From Tenacibaculum sp. M341 (GTDB taxonomy: Bacteria; Bacteroidota; Bacteroidia; Flavobacteriales; Flavobacteriaceae), in assembly GCF_004337695.1 (NCBI RefSeq), contig NZ_SJXJ01000001.1, positions 372,001 through 436,000 on the forward strand: a stretch of DNA of 64,000 nucleotides, in the 5' to 3' direction. Position numbers and translations under genes: made by a program. The notes below the pieces were generated by a model that ran no database searches, had not been told where the DNA came from, and saw nothing but the letters and a program-made list of their open reading frames with translations. Below are positions 43,883 through 52,469 of this stretch, piece after piece. How positions within the stretch are numbered: the first letter of the stretch is position 1; every line of letters starts with the position of its first letter.

Positions 43883-46307
43883 AAGCAGTTAAAATGTTAT
43901 TAATAAAAGGCGTAAGATACCTTTCGTTAATTTCTGATGGTTTTAATATCTCAACATTAAAATCTCTATGTATCATATTAGTAGGAGCACAAATAGCTTC
44001 ACCATCTACATAAAAACAAGGAGTGCTATTTAAGTTTAGCTGAATTGTAATTTCAGGAATATTTTCATTCGTACTTTTTAAATGCGCAAATCCTTTATTA
44101 TCAAATAATATCTCGCTACCATCTTTAAAAGTAACATACCTAAATTTTAATTTTGAATTATTAAAAAGAGCTGTTCTTTTTAAAATTTGTGTGTTTTCAC
44201 TTACTACATATGATAAATTTTTACCTTCATTGTAATAGCTCATCGTGTATTTGTTGGTAAAATTACATGTATCTTGATTAGAAGCTTTATGAAAATTTAA
44301 AATTTGATCATCGTTTATAGTTAATTCGCCTGTATTTGTAATTTTTACTTTATTAATATTTACAAAAGGAGTTTCCATTCGTCCAACACTGTAATCTTGT
44401 TCTTTACTTTCTTTTTCGTTTGATTTTATGTTACTAGAAGCAATTAATGTCAAAGAATCCTTATCAAAAATATAGCTATCTCTACCAGCTTTAATGTAAA
44501 AATCTTCATTAAAAGTAGTAACAAATATTTTCTTACAATCTAAATTAAAAGACTGTTTAATATCATAATAATCAACAGAAAAATCACCAAGATGAATTGT
44601 AGAAAATCCTGCTAATCGTTTTGGAGTATATGTTAAAAGATATACTTTTTCTTTAGTATTACTTAATACAAACTTATAATGATAACTACCAATGTTTTTT
44701 TCCAACACATAGCCTCCGTTTTGACTTTTATTTGGATAGTGAACTAGTTCATTGTAACGATTTTTTAAAATGATACCCTTTTCATTTGGGAGGTACATCA
44801 CCTTTGATATTTCTGGGTAATTGGTAATTCTATTTAGAATAGGGTATTTGGGAGCTTCTTGATAAAAAGTAGGAACAAATGGAAGCGTATTATATTGTAT
44901 TGAATCTGTGTCTTGTTTCTTGTTTCCAAAAGTCCTCTTTTTATTTACAATATTTTCAATATCAATGTCAACATCTCCCATATGCTTTAACATTCCATTC
45001 ATAATGCTAAAATAGTTTACGGTACCATTTCTATGAATTGTAGCTAAAAATTTGAAAATCTGACTATTTTCATTAAATATCTTTTGTACTTCCTCTGTTT
45101 TAAAGTTAGAGTCCTCTACAAAAAATATAACTTCATCATTGGTGTTTATTTCGTCAGATTTTAAAAATGCATCTAAACTATTACTACAATCTAAATGAGG
45201 AGATAAAAGTTTTAGTGTGTTTTTTACTTCCTCTATAGAATTTAAAGTAACTTCTGTGTAAGCGTCACCATCTAGCAAAAACACTTTAGTTTGAATGTTT
45301 GATTTAGAATGATATTTAAATGCTAAAGCCAAGGCTAATTCAATAATTCTTGGTGTTCCCCATACTCTAATGGTAGTATCAAGAAGTAGAATTCGATTTT
45401 TAGATATATTTTCTGAAGCTATTTCTCTCTTAAAGTATAAAGCTTCATTGTTAATAAGACGAGAAAGAAATAACTCTTCATTATATGCTAGTTCGCTTAA
45501 TAATAGTTTATCAAAGTCTCCTTTATTGGTAACATCAGACACGCCACCTAAAGATAAGTCGCCCGTATTTTCTGAGGAAACAGGAATTTTCAGTCCTGCT
45601 ATTAAATGCGAAGCAATGTCACTTAAAACAGCAGTTTCTTTATGGTTTAATAAACTTTTTAAAAAATCTTTTTCTTCTAAAAGTGAGTCCATTTTTTTTA
45701 AACCAACAACACCTGTTTCTAATTTCTCATTAAGAATTTCAGAAGAGGCATATTGATCATCAATTTCTGATAATACATGAAAATCAGCTAAAATTTCTGC
45801 ATATGTAACTTGATGTTGTTCAATAAAAATAGTTCCATCATAGTTACCTGAATTAAAATCGCTAAGTATTTCTTTAAAATTAGGAATTGTGATTTTATTA
45901 TGTTGCAATAGTTCAGTTAATAATAAAACTCTTTTTTGTCCTTTTTTTAATTCTTCAGGAAGTCTATTTATTTTTCTTAATAATTGAAAAGCTTTTACAA
46001 TATGGTACTCTAAAATTTCTTTAGATGTATCATCTTCTTCAGCATTGTTAATTATATTTTTAGCGTTTTCGTATGTTGGTTTTATAAATTTATCAGAGCA
46101 AGCATATAAAATTAATAAAACACTACCAAGCCTAGGAGATATAGAAGGAGCAACATCATTTAATAATAATGTAATATCTTCTCTGTAACCAATTGTAGTA
46201 TTGGAAAATGAAGAAGAAATAACCGTTCCGTTATCTCCCCAATTCCAGAAATAATTAGAAAAAGCTTTAAAATAATCGGCTTTGCTATGTATTACATTAT
46301 ATTCCAT
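43866..46307 (-). CDS. MoxR/vWA/beta-propeller ternary system: vWA plus beta-propeller protein
   Basis: The 813-residue protein has a helical N-terminal part (~1-290), a vWA-like domain beginning with ILLLDTTIRVWG (~306-317) whose MIDAS (DTT in place of DxSxS) is degenerate, and a C-terminal propeller-like half (~470-790). In ternary systems the vWA partner couples the MoxR ATPase to a bpX protein. It overlaps both neighbours in the operon by 17 and 11 bases, which indicates tight co-translation. Confidence 0.75.
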   Translation of the reverse strand: MEYNVIHSKADYFKAFSNYFWNWGDNGTVISSSFSNTTIGYREDITLLLNDVAPSISPRLGSVLLILYACSDKFIKPTYENAKNIINNAEEDDTSKEILEYHIVKAFQLLRKINRLPEELKKGQKRVLLLTELLQHNKITIPNFKEILSDFNSGNYDGTIFIEQHQVTYAEILADFHVLSEIDDQYASSEILNEKLETGVVGLKKMDSLLEEKDFLKSLLNHKETAVLSDIASHLIAGLKIPVSSENTGDLSLGGVSDVTNKGDFDKLLLSELAYNEELFLSRLINNEALYFKREIASENISKNRILLLDTTIRVWGTPRIIELALALAFKYHSKSNIQTKVFLLDGDAYTEVTLNSIEEVKNTLKLLSPHLDCSNSLDAFLKSDEINTNDEVIFFVEDSNFKTEEVQKIFNENSQIFKFLATIHRNGTVNYFSIMNGMLKHMGDVDIDIENIVNKKRTFGNKKQDTDSIQYNTLPFVPTFYQEAPKYPILNRITNYPEISKVMYLPNEKGIILKNRYNELVHYPNKSQNGGYVLEKNIGSYHYKFVLSNTKEKVYLLTYTPKRLAGFSTIHLGDFSVDYYDIKQSFNLDCKKIFVTTFNEDFYIKAGRDSYIFDKDSLTLIASSNIKSNEKESKEQDYSVGRMETPFVNINKVKITNTGELTINDDQILNFHKASNQDTCNFTNKYTMSYYNEGKNLSYVVSENTQILKRTALFNNSKLKFRYVTFKDGSEILFDNKGFAHLKSTNENIPEITIQLNLNSTPCFYVDGEAICAPTNMIHRDFNVEILKPSEINERYLTPFINNILTAYENGN

Positions 46308-46995
46308 TTACAATTGCTTTTCTAGTTAATGGATACACATGTTTAGTAGAAATTTCTTGATATGTATTGTCAGCAGTAATTAGAAATAAAGAATCATCAG
46401 TAATACTTTGTTTGAATAAAGCTAAATGTGTTTTACTTTTTAAAATACGTCCATTAGGAAGTAATATATTATGAAATTTCCAATAAGTAATTCCTTGAAT
46501 AGGTAAAAATGGCGTGCCAAAAATAAAAACATCATTAGCTTCACTTTCAGCATATTTTAAATTTTTAAACCTAAAATTAGGAGCATCTATTAAATAACTA
46601 CCAAGAATTTCTTTTGTAGTCAATAATCCAACACTTTCTTCAATTTGTGAATGATTTTCTAACTGTAAATTAATTTTTAAAGAAGTTGCTTTACCACTAA
46701 AAGCAGCAACAGGTAAGTTAATTTTAAAATATAAATGTACAGGAGTCCATGATGCTTCAAAAAAGCGCATTTCTGGAGTTGAGTGCTGTTTTTGAAATAA
46801 GTAGTTATCTTTTAAAACATACCAATTTTTAAAACGTACCTCATACAACCGTTCTTTAATTTCTTCTTTTTCAGTAGTACACTTTAACCAAATAAAATCT
46901 AAATATTCAGCAATTTCAATAAAAGGAATATCTCTTATTGCAGCTAGCGTATTTTTAAATTCAGGGTCAATTTTGAGTACAATTTCTTCTTTCAT
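46297..46995 (-). CDS. MoxR ternary system: small bpX-type protein
   Basis: The 232-residue protein is soluble and beta-rich, with no enzyme motif. Its place between the MoxR ATPase and the vWA protein matches the small bpX component of the ternary systems. The sequence motifs themselves are not distinctive enough to place it (FWLKCTTEKEEIKERLYEVR is not used elsewhere). Nine bases separate it from the ATPase gene, and it overlaps the vWA gene. Confidence 0.55.
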   Translation of the reverse strand: MKEEIVLKIDPEFKNTLAAIRDIPFIEIAEYLDFIWLKCTTEKEEIKERLYEVRFKNWYVLKDNYLFQKQHSTPEMRFFEASWTPVHLYFKINLPVAAFSGKATSLKINLQLENHSQIEESVGLLTTKEILGSYLIDAPNFRFKNLKYAESEANDVFIFGTPFLPIQGITYWKFHNILLPNGRILKSKTHLALFKQSITDDSLFLITADNTYQEISTKHVYPLTRKAIVNGI

Positions 46996-47004
46996 AACCT
47001 TTTA

Positions 47005-48159
47005 TCAACTAGTTATTTCTTTTTTATTCAAAATCAACTCCCATAACTCATTTATAGGTGTTAGTACAAACTCTCTTTTTTCTGTATTGCTAATCCAATC
47101 ACAGCGTCCGGTTAAATTTCTTAATTTGTCCTTTATAGTAGCTCTATCTGCACTTGTAATGTTGTTACTCTTCCATTTATTTAAAAGTTCAGTAGCATCT
47201 TTGTAAATCTCCTCAGGATCAGGAATATTATTTTCTAAAGCTCTTGGGTGTTGATTTTCTTCAGTATCCTCTTTAATAATAGATTCAACAATGTTATTTA
47301 ATACTTCTCGTTGTTCATTATTTTCCCAGGTATACTTAAAAATCCATAAATCAGACAATATAGCTTTATCACGTTTGCAAAGCAATGCACTAGCTGCAAC
47401 CAATCGTTGAAGTTTTACAGCACGTCTGTCAGAAACAGAAATACCAGCATTTCTCAACCTCGAAACCATTTCAATATATTGATTGGTAATAGGAGAGAGG
47501 TCTACTGAAAGCATTTCTTGTTGTAAATCTAATATTGTACTTACTTCTATAGTTGGTATTTCTTTCACTACTTTTTGTTGTAGTTTCCAACCAGCATTTA
47601 GTACGTTTGCTAGTAAATCTGGAGCAACATTATCACATTTAACTCTAATTAAAAAACGATCAAATAAAGCTTGTAAAGCCTCATCTTCAGGTAAATTGTT
47701 ACTGGCTCCAACTGATATTAAAGCAGGTATTTTTTTCGTTTCTTTACCACGTTTAAAAACTTTTTCGTTTAAAACCATTAATAAACTATTTAAAATAGCA
47801 CTATTAGCATTAAACAACTCATCTAAAAAGATAAGCGTAGCTTCAGGTAACATTCCTTCTGTATTAGTAATCAAATCACCTTCTTTTAATTTTCTAATAT
47901 CAAACGGACCATATAATTCATTAGGTTCTGTAAACTTCGTTAGTAAGTACTCAAAAGTTTTTCCTTTTAATGTTTTAGAAAGCTCTTTTACAATAGCACT
48001 TTTTGCAGTTCCTGGAGGTCCATACAAGAAAAGGTTTTCTTGAGCAACTAAACAAATACCCAATAAATCGATAATATGGTCTTTACCTATAAATGTGTTT
48101 TTTATATGGTTTAAAACTTCGTGTAAATTATTAATTTTCTCTTCTATATTATTTTTCAT
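47005..48159 (-). CDS. MoxR family AAA+ ATPase
   Basis: The 384-residue ATPase has Walker A GPPGTAKS (47-54), Walker B LIFLDELF (109-116), sensor 1 SVGASNNLPEDEALQALFDRFLIRV and a C-terminal lid with RRAVKLQRL. MoxR/RavA ATPases remodel partner complexes, usually with vWA proteins. Here it drives the ternary system encoded by the genes downstream. The N-terminal segment (MKNNIEEKINNLHEVLNHIK) is typical. It lies after a helical 208-residue gene. Confidence 0.92.
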   Translation of the reverse strand: MKNNIEEKINNLHEVLNHIKNTFIGKDHIIDLLGICLVAQENLFLYGPPGTAKSAIVKELSKTLKGKTFEYLLTKFTEPNELYGPFDIRKLKEGDLITNTEGMLPEATLIFLDELFNANSAILNSLLMVLNEKVFKRGKETKKIPALISVGASNNLPEDEALQALFDRFLIRVKCDNVAPDLLANVLNAGWKLQQKVVKEIPTIEVSTILDLQQEMLSVDLSPITNQYIEMVSRLRNAGISVSDRRAVKLQRLVAASALLCKRDKAILSDLWIFKYTWENNEQREVLNNIVESIIKEDTEENQHPRALENNIPDPEEIYKDATELLNKWKSNNITSADRATIKDKLRNLTGRCDWISNTEKREFVLTPINELWELILNKKEITS

Positions 48160-48184
48160 ATTCTTAGTATAATCAATATTTTGA

Positions 48185-48811
48185 TTAATAGTTTTTTATT
48201 TCAATACTTTCTATTTCTTTCCAAAAAGAATTAGAATGGTTTCCTATGTGTGTTAGCACATTATTCTTTATGGTTTCAGATATAATTGCTTTCGTATAAT
48301 TTTTTTCAATAATTCTATTGCAAAATACATCTAGTAATACAGAATCGTTTTCAATATAGCCAACCTGCATATTTTCTGCTATTTCAAACAAAGAAAAGCT
48401 CCATGTATTAGCCAATTCTTTCATTTCATGAGTAACCACATCAGCAGGAGATAATTCTTTTGATATTCGAAATAATTCAGGGATAAACTGAAAAATTAAA
48501 TCTACAGAAAACACTTCGTTTCTAGATTGTTTGTGTGCGTATTTTGGTAAATAATTTAAAACTTGCTCATCACTTAGTTCTCTTAACAGTAATACTTGAC
48601 ACAATTTATATAAATAATCTATCGCCCAAAAGGCAGTATCTACATTAAAGTTTAGGGTATGACTGTTTGGGAATTGTTTTGAATACGTTTCAAAATAGCG
48701 TGATAGTATTTCTAAAGCAATTTCTTTATCATTTTCACTAAAGTCTGTCATTTCTTTAGCTACTTTAATTTTTCCTGTTTCAAATAAATCTTTTACAAAA
48801 TCTATTAGCAT
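48185..48811 (-). CDS. Helical first protein of the MoxR ternary operon
   Basis: The 208-residue protein is predicted all-helical and soluble and carries no known motif. It is the first gene of the minus-strand operon, 25 bases before the MoxR gene, so it probably works with it. I do not recognise its family. The region 48812-48950 upstream is the likely promoter but no -33/-7 pair can be named with confidence. Confidence 0.6.
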   Translation of the reverse strand: MLIDFVKDLFETGKIKVAKEMTDFSENDKEIALEILSRYFETYSKQFPNSHTLNFNVDTAFWAIDYLYKLCQVLLLRELSDEQVLNYLPKYAHKQSRNEVFSVDLIFQFIPELFRISKELSPADVVTHEMKELANTWSFSLFEIAENMQVGYIENDSVLLDVFCNRIIEKNYTKAIISETIKNNVLTHIGNHSNSFWKEIESIEIKNY

Positions 48812-48950
48812 AACTCTTTTAACAATTTATAATGCAAAGATGAAATTAATTTTTAGAACATCAAAATAGCGTTTATTTTTTTGTTATCAGTTACTTATTG
48901 AATGTGTTTATTACTCTTTTATATGATATGATTGCTTCGAAAAAACAACT

Positions 48951-49022
48951 TTGTGTAAAAAAAACACAAAATAATTTTGTGGATTTGTTTTCTTGATATA
49001 TATTTGTGTTGTAATTACGCAA
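48951..49022 (+). promoter_or_regulatory. Promoter of the third NAD/ADP-ribose unit with paired operators O6 and O7
   Basis: O6 (48951-48969, TTGTGT-N7-ACACAA) and O7 (49004-49022, TTGTGT-N7-ACGCAA) are 53 bases apart. The -33 element TTTG (48976-48979) and the -7 element TATATTTG (48999-49006) are 19 bases apart and lie between and under the operators. O6 is also about 140 bases upstream of the divergent MoxR operon and may act on it. Confidence 0.72.
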
Positions 49023-49051
49023 ATAAGATTACAGACATTAAAACAAACATC

Positions 49052-49876
49052 ATGAAAAATAGAAGTCAAAGAAAAAATATAGCAGAAAATACCGTTCAAA
49101 TTTTAGAACAAGGATTTTATATCAACGATAGAAAAGAGAGAATATCAATGCAAGAATTATTAGATTATGCAATCAGTAATTCAAAACTATATACACCAAA
49201 TGAATCAGATGATTTGCTTGAAGAAGAGGAAGAAGATCATGCTATTGAAACTGAAATAAGAGTAGAAGAAGCAACAACACTAGAAAGCGTTAAAAATCTA
49301 CTTAAAGAGACGAATGAAGAAGTAGTGTACTTGAATTTTGCTTCGGCTAAAAATCCTGGAGGTGGCTATTTAGGGGGAAGTCAGGCACAAGAGGAAAGTA
49401 TTGCAAGAGCAACAGCACTGGTACCATGCTTAAATGATAACTTCGAGTATTATGAGGTCAATCGTAACACAACCTCTGGCTTATATACGGATTACATGAT
49501 TTACAGCCCGAAGGTTCCCATCTTTAAAAATGAAGAGGGGGAAGTATTAGATCAGCCAGTTTTAGCAAGTATCATTACAGCACCAGCAGTAAATGCAGGA
49601 GCAGTGAAAAAAAATTCGCCAAAAGAGGCTGATCAAATTGAAACAGTAATGAAAAGAAGAATAGAAAAAGTGTTAAAAATTGCTGTAAAAAACAAGTACA
49701 ATAATATCGTATTAGGTGCTTGGGGATGTGGGGTTTTTAGAAACGAACCCAATGATGTAGCAAAATGGTTTAAAGAAGTAATTACAACCAAATTCGAATC
49801 ATCATTTAAAAAGATTGTGTTTGCAATTTATTCGAGAGATGAAAAATTTGTGAATGCATTTAGAGAAGAGTTTTAA
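49052..49876 (+). CDS. PARG-like TIGR02452 family protein, copy 2
   Basis: The ATG at 49052 (MKNRSQRKNIAEN) is chosen; the longer frame from 48977 runs through the promoter. The 274-residue protein has the PARG signature NPGGGYLGGSQAQEE at 101-115 with both catalytic glutamates and GAWGCGVFRNEP near the end. An acidic insert (LLEEEEEDHAIE) near residue 55-66 distinguishes it from copy 1. It is the first gene behind O6/O7. The following 272 bases (49877-50148) show no gene and no clear signal. Confidence 0.88.
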   Translation: MKNRSQRKNIAENTVQILEQGFYINDRKERISMQELLDYAISNSKLYTPNESDDLLEEEEEDHAIETEIRVEEATTLESVKNLLKETNEEVVYLNFASAKNPGGGYLGGSQAQEESIARATALVPCLNDNFEYYEVNRNTTSGLYTDYMIYSPKVPIFKNEEGEVLDQPVLASIITAPAVNAGAVKKNSPKEADQIETVMKRRIEKVLKIAVKNKYNNIVLGAWGCGVFRNEPNDVAKWFKEVITTKFESSFKKIVFAIYSRDEKFVNAFREEF

Positions 49877-50148
49877 TAGCTAAATGGGATAGTTTCTAGA
49901 ACTATCATTAAGAAAAGTTTGATTGTAAAACTCTTTATTCTTTTATCTAAACAGATGTCTTTAGAGAAGAGAAATGAGAAAAGAGAGAAGAAATTATTGA
50001 TGTTAGAAGTACACATTTTGTTAGAGGTTAAAAGGGGGGAATTCGAAACTCGCTTTCTTGATACTTAATACTCTTTACTAAAACCTAAATTCTAGTAGTG
50101 AAACGATCTTTTCTCTAAAATTAGGATAATAAAATTAAAATGTAACCA

Positions 50149-50484
50149 ATGGAAAAAGATGTAAAACCAAGATTTGTAGATGCGCTGAGAAGAAATAATG
50201 ATCAAATTAGAGAAGACAGAGCAAAAACAATAGGAGAGGATTCGGAGTTAATTTATAAACGAAGAATTGAAGATATAGAATTAAAAATTAAACGAATTGC
50301 AAGAGAACAAGAAGGTGCTATTGATATTAGTCCGCTAGATAGAAATAGCTTGACGTTTGCTGATTTTGATCCGGAAAGTTTTGTAGAGAAAGACATAGAA
50401 CTATCATTAAAAATCAGAAATCTTAAAATTCAATTTGAAATCGCAAAAAAGAGATACGAATATTTATTTGGTAAAAATTATTAA
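50149..50484 (+). CDS. Small coiled-coil protein, 111 residues
   Basis: A highly charged, mostly helical protein (RRIEDIELKIKRIAREQEGA and LSLKIRNLKIQFEIAKKRYE) with a likely coiled coil. No family is recognised. It is separated by two bases from the vWA gene and probably works with it. Start and coding bias look real. Confidence 0.6.
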   Translation: MEKDVKPRFVDALRRNNDQIREDRAKTIGEDSELIYKRRIEDIELKIKRIAREQEGAIDISPLDRNSLTFADFDPESFVEKDIELSLKIRNLKIQFEIAKKRYEYLFGKNY

Positions 50485-50486
50485 TT

Positions 50487-51353
50487 ATGGGAGGGACAAG
50501 ATATAACGTTAGCAAAAGAGCTATCAAAGCAATGAAAGAAGGCTACGCAAGTAAGTCAGTAAATGAAATATTTAAACAAAACATAGAGCGTAAAGCGCAT
50601 AATTCAATGAATCCTAATGGAGTTAATTTTAGAGAGGCTAGAGATTCAGAAGTGCATCCAAATTCGTTTCCTATTATTTTAGGATTGGATGTTACTGGAA
50701 GTATGGGGCATATTCCGCACGATTTAATCAAAGACGGTTTGCCTAAGTTAATGGGAGGAATTATTCAAAACGGTGTTCCAGATGCTTCACTGTTATTCTT
50801 AGGAATTGGAGATCACGAGTGCGATTCGTATCCGTTACAAGTTGGACAGTTTGAGTCTGGTGATGATGAATTAGATATGTGGTTAACACGTACCTATATT
50901 GAATCTGGTGGTGGAGGAAATGGAGGAGAAAGTTATTTATTAGCTTGGTATTTTGCCGCTTTTCACACAAAAACAGATGCTTATGAAAAAAGAAATCAGA
51001 AAGGTATTTTGGTAACTATTGGTGATGAACCTAATTTAAAAACCTTACCAGCATCGGCAGTAAGAGAGATTATGGGCAGTGGTCAGCAAACCTTTACTCA
51101 GGCAGAATTATTAGCAGCAGCTCAAAAAAAGTATGAAGTATTTCATATAAATGTATGTCATTCATACAGAGCAACTAAAGCAGAGAAAGGTTGGAAAGAT
51201 TTGTTAGGACAAAACTGTATCTCTGTTGAAGATTATAAAACCATACCAGAAGTTGTTAAAAAATTAGTGTGTGATAATTACCAAGCTGTAGAGAGTAAAA
51301 CGGATAGCACAGACATTTCAGGAATCAATTTTGATGATATAGATATGTTATAA
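50487..51353 (+). CDS. von Willebrand factor A domain protein
   Basis: The 288-residue protein has a vWA domain with an intact MIDAS, LDVTGSMGHIP (~61-71), and a second acidic loop ending ILVTIGDEPNL. The N-terminal ~60 residues are basic. It has a C-terminal tail with Asp-rich end (FDDIDML). It is soluble and intracellular. A vWA protein next to NAD-salvage genes suggests a metal-dependent protein scaffold, perhaps linked to the MoxR system on the other strand. Confidence 0.85.
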   Translation: MGGTRYNVSKRAIKAMKEGYASKSVNEIFKQNIERKAHNSMNPNGVNFREARDSEVHPNSFPIILGLDVTGSMGHIPHDLIKDGLPKLMGGIIQNGVPDASLLFLGIGDHECDSYPLQVGQFESGDDELDMWLTRTYIESGGGGNGGESYLLAWYFAAFHTKTDAYEKRNQKGILVTIGDEPNLKTLPASAVREIMGSGQQTFTQAELLAAAQKKYEVFHINVCHSYRATKAEKGWKDLLGQNCISVEDYKTIPEVVKKLVCDNYQAVESKTDSTDISGINFDDIDML

Positions 51354-51358
51354 CATAG

Positions 51359-51376
51359 CAAGGGGGCAACCCCTTG
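51359..51376 (+). other. Small intra-operon hairpin before the PurA-like gene
   Basis: CAAGGGG and CCCCTTG form a 7-bp stem with loop GCAA in the 42-base gap between the vWA and PurA-like genes. The GC-rich stem is unusual for this AT-rich operon. Confidence 0.35.
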
Positions 51377-51395
51377 TTATTTAAAATAAATAAAA

Positions 51396-52469
51396 ATGAA
51401 AAAAGCTAAAATAGTTATAGGATTAGGATTTGGAGATGAAGGTAAAGGAATTACCACCGATTTTTTATGTAATGAATATCCAGAAGCAATGGTCGTTCGT
51501 TTTTCTGGTGGGCAACAAGCAGCACACACGGTAATGTACGAAGGAAAAAAACATGTACACTCTAGTTTTTGTAGCGGAGCATTACGAGGCTTACCTTCAT
51601 ATTTTAGCGAGCACTGTACTATTTATCCGTCATTTTTATATAACGAACAAAAAGAACTAGAAAAAAAGAATGGAAATACAACATTATACATACATCCGTT
51701 AGCAAAAGTGACCACTCCTTTTGATGTTTGGCATAATAGAAACAATGTTAAAAATTTATCGCATGGTAGTTGTGGAAAAGGAATAGGAGCAACAATGAAA
51801 AGAAATGAAGGTCCGTATAAATTATATGCAATTGATTTAGTGGCACCAAAACCATTGTTAATTGAACGATTGAAAAGTATTGCAAATTATTACGGAATAT
51901 CTGATAGCGAAGATCTTCAAAATGAAGTATCGTATTTTTTACAAAGCGTTGCTGCAATAGATTGGAAAATTAAAGACTATTCATTTTTAAAACAATATGA
52001 AACCATTATATTTGAAGGAAGTCAAGGAGTGTTGTTAGACATGAATCACGGGGTTTTTCCGAATGTAACTTATGCCAATACCACCGCTAAAAATGCCATA
52101 GAAATTTGTAATAAATTACAAATTGATGATATAGAAACATTTTATGTATCAAGATCATATGTAACTAGGCATGGTAATGGTTGGATGTTAAATGAAGAAG
52201 AAATAACCCTAATAAACAATGAAGAAGAAACTTGCACATATAATGAATATCAAAAACATTTAAGATTTGGAAAACTGAATTTAGAGTTACTTTTATATGC
52301 AAAAAGTATTGATCAAATTTACAATCCATCAACTAAAAATAACATCGTAATAACTTGTTTAGATCAGTTATCAGAAAATATTGATATGAACGTGTTACAA
52401 ACAAATTTTAATACAATTTATGGCTCATACAGCCCTGAATCTAAAAACTTTAAAAAATTAACTATATGA
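51396..52469 (+). CDS. Adenylosuccinate synthetase-like (PurA-like) paralogue
   Basis: The 357-residue protein is a divergent PurA relative, about 70 residues shorter than normal PurA. It has GLGFGDEGKG (9-18, catalytic Asp14), SGGQQAAHTV with the conserved His, EGSQGVLLDMNHG, and TRHGNG. The Asp of the P-loop is kept, unlike phage PurZ enzymes. The usual GGHNAGHT is GGQQAAHT. It directly overlaps the NAMPT-like gene (ATGA). It may attach Asp to a hypoxanthine-containing NAD derivative or another purine, but the substrate is unknown. Confidence 0.85.
   Translation: MKKAKIVIGLGFGDEGKGITTDFLCNEYPEAMVVRFSGGQQAAHTVMYEGKKHVHSSFCSGALRGLPSYFSEHCTIYPSFLYNEQKELEKKNGNTTLYIHPLAKVTTPFDVWHNRNNVKNLSHGSCGKGIGATMKRNEGPYKLYAIDLVAPKPLLIERLKSIANYYGISDSEDLQNEVSYFLQSVAAIDWKIKDYSFLKQYETIIFEGSQGVLLDMNHGVFPNVTYANTTAKNAIEICNKLQIDDIETFYVSRSYVTRHGNGWMLNEEEITLINNEEETCTYNEYQKHLRFGKLNLELLLYAKSIDQIYNPSTKNNIVITCLDQLSENIDMNVLQTNFNTIYGSYSPESKNFKKLTI

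Noticed and set aside
45370-45756. Plus-strand open frame opposite the vWA/propeller gene
   Set aside because: It is a Ser-rich shadow of a clearly coding minus-strand gene with no start signal.
47483-48043. Plus-strand open frame opposite the MoxR gene
   Set aside because: It is a shadow; the minus strand encodes intact Walker motifs over the same bases.
51396-52469. PurA-like gene as a phage PurZ (2-aminoadenine genome) enzyme
   Set aside because: The P-loop keeps Asp in GDEGKG, whereas PurZ enzymes replace this residue, and no DatZ or Z-specific polymerase is near.
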